A stretch of 6,363 nucleotides of DNA from CALEUX01 sp037439945 (lineage in GTDB: Bacteria > Bacteroidota > Bacteroidia > Bacteroidales > Marinilabiliaceae): contig JBBIVA010000154.1 of assembly GCA_037439945.1 (NCBI GenBank), positions 1 to 6,363 on the forward strand, read 5' to 3'. The position numbers and the translations under genes were made by a program. Under the pieces are notes generated by a model. It saw only the letters and a program-made list of their open reading frames with translations. It did no database searches and was not told the DNA's origin. How positions within the stretch are numbered: the first letter of the stretch is position 1; each line of letters opens with the position of its first letter. Positions 6,210-6,363 of this stretch are shown here, piece after piece.

Positions 6210-6331
6210 AATAATTTAAAAAACCGGCAATTAATTATAGCCCGGAAGGCAAATAAAAATTTCTAATTATATGATGATGAAAGTTTATTATGGTTGCGTT
6301 ATTTTGCTTATTTAACGTGAGTTCGATGTAA

Positions 6332-6339
6332 TAATTTTG
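6332..6339 (+). promoter_or_regulatory. Possible outward-facing -7 promoter element
   Basis: TAATTTTG matches the Bacteroidota -7 consensus TAnnTTTG on the plus strand. A TTTG at 6303-6306 could be the -33 element, but the 25-base spacing is slightly longer than usual. If real, it would drive a divergent gene beginning beyond the right edge of the window. Confidence 0.2.
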
Positions 6340-6363
6340 TAATAAAATTTAAAGCATAGAGTT

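Noticed and set aside
95..6269. ATTTCTAATTA at both 95-105 and 6259-6269
   Set aside because: About ten 11-base pair matches are expected by chance in a window of this size and composition.
1..6363. Defence, mobile-element, CRISPR or biosynthetic system
   Set aside because: No transposase, integrase, nuclease, toxin-antitoxin, spaced repeat array or tailoring enzyme was seen. The NA37-family protein is the closest thing to a DNA-related factor, and its form here is the ordinary chromosomal one.

Overview
The window looks like a quiet, core-type stretch of a low-GC Bacteroidota (Bacteroidetes) chromosome. The order Bacteroidales/Marinilabiliales is my guess from protein style, not something the sequence proves. 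Supporting signs are AT-rich DNA, no recognisable Shine-Dalgarno sequence before any of the five starts, a short Bacteroidota-style lipoprotein signal, and sequence features of the nucleoid-associated, DUF1761 and RsmF-type proteins that I know from this phylum.

All five convincing genes lie on the minus strand. In order of transcription (high to low coordinates) they are: a cysteine-rich secreted lipoprotein of unknown function (6163-5486); a small four-helix membrane protein of the DUF1761 type (5228-4824); a 37-kDa nucleoid-associated protein of the NdpA/YejK family (4660-3611); an RsmF-type cytosine-C5 rRNA methyltransferase (3532-2165); and a TrkH-type potassium channel subunit (1952-501). 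The gaps are 257, 163, 78 and 212 bases, so only the nucleoid protein and the methyltransferase are close enough for shared transcription to be likely. The genes do not form an obvious pathway: they cover ion uptake, ribosome modification, chromosome organisation and two envelope proteins of unknown role. TrkH has no TrkA partner within the window.

The 500 bases at the left end contain no intact gene. They hold a possible plus-strand hairpin terminator at 5-45, a reading frame at 121-432 that is broken by two internal stop codons and might be a decayed gene, and an imperfect hairpin just after the trkH stop. The 200 bases at the right end hold the lipoprotein gene's upstream region, with a small dyad and one possible outward-facing promoter element.

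I see no CRISPR array, transposase, integrase, toxin-antitoxin pair, phage gene, tRNA or rRNA, and no sign of a new multi-gene system. The best leads are an exact 11-base word found three times, each time between genes and on the same strand; the two-module lipoprotein with four cysteines per module; and the possible gene remnant at 121-432.
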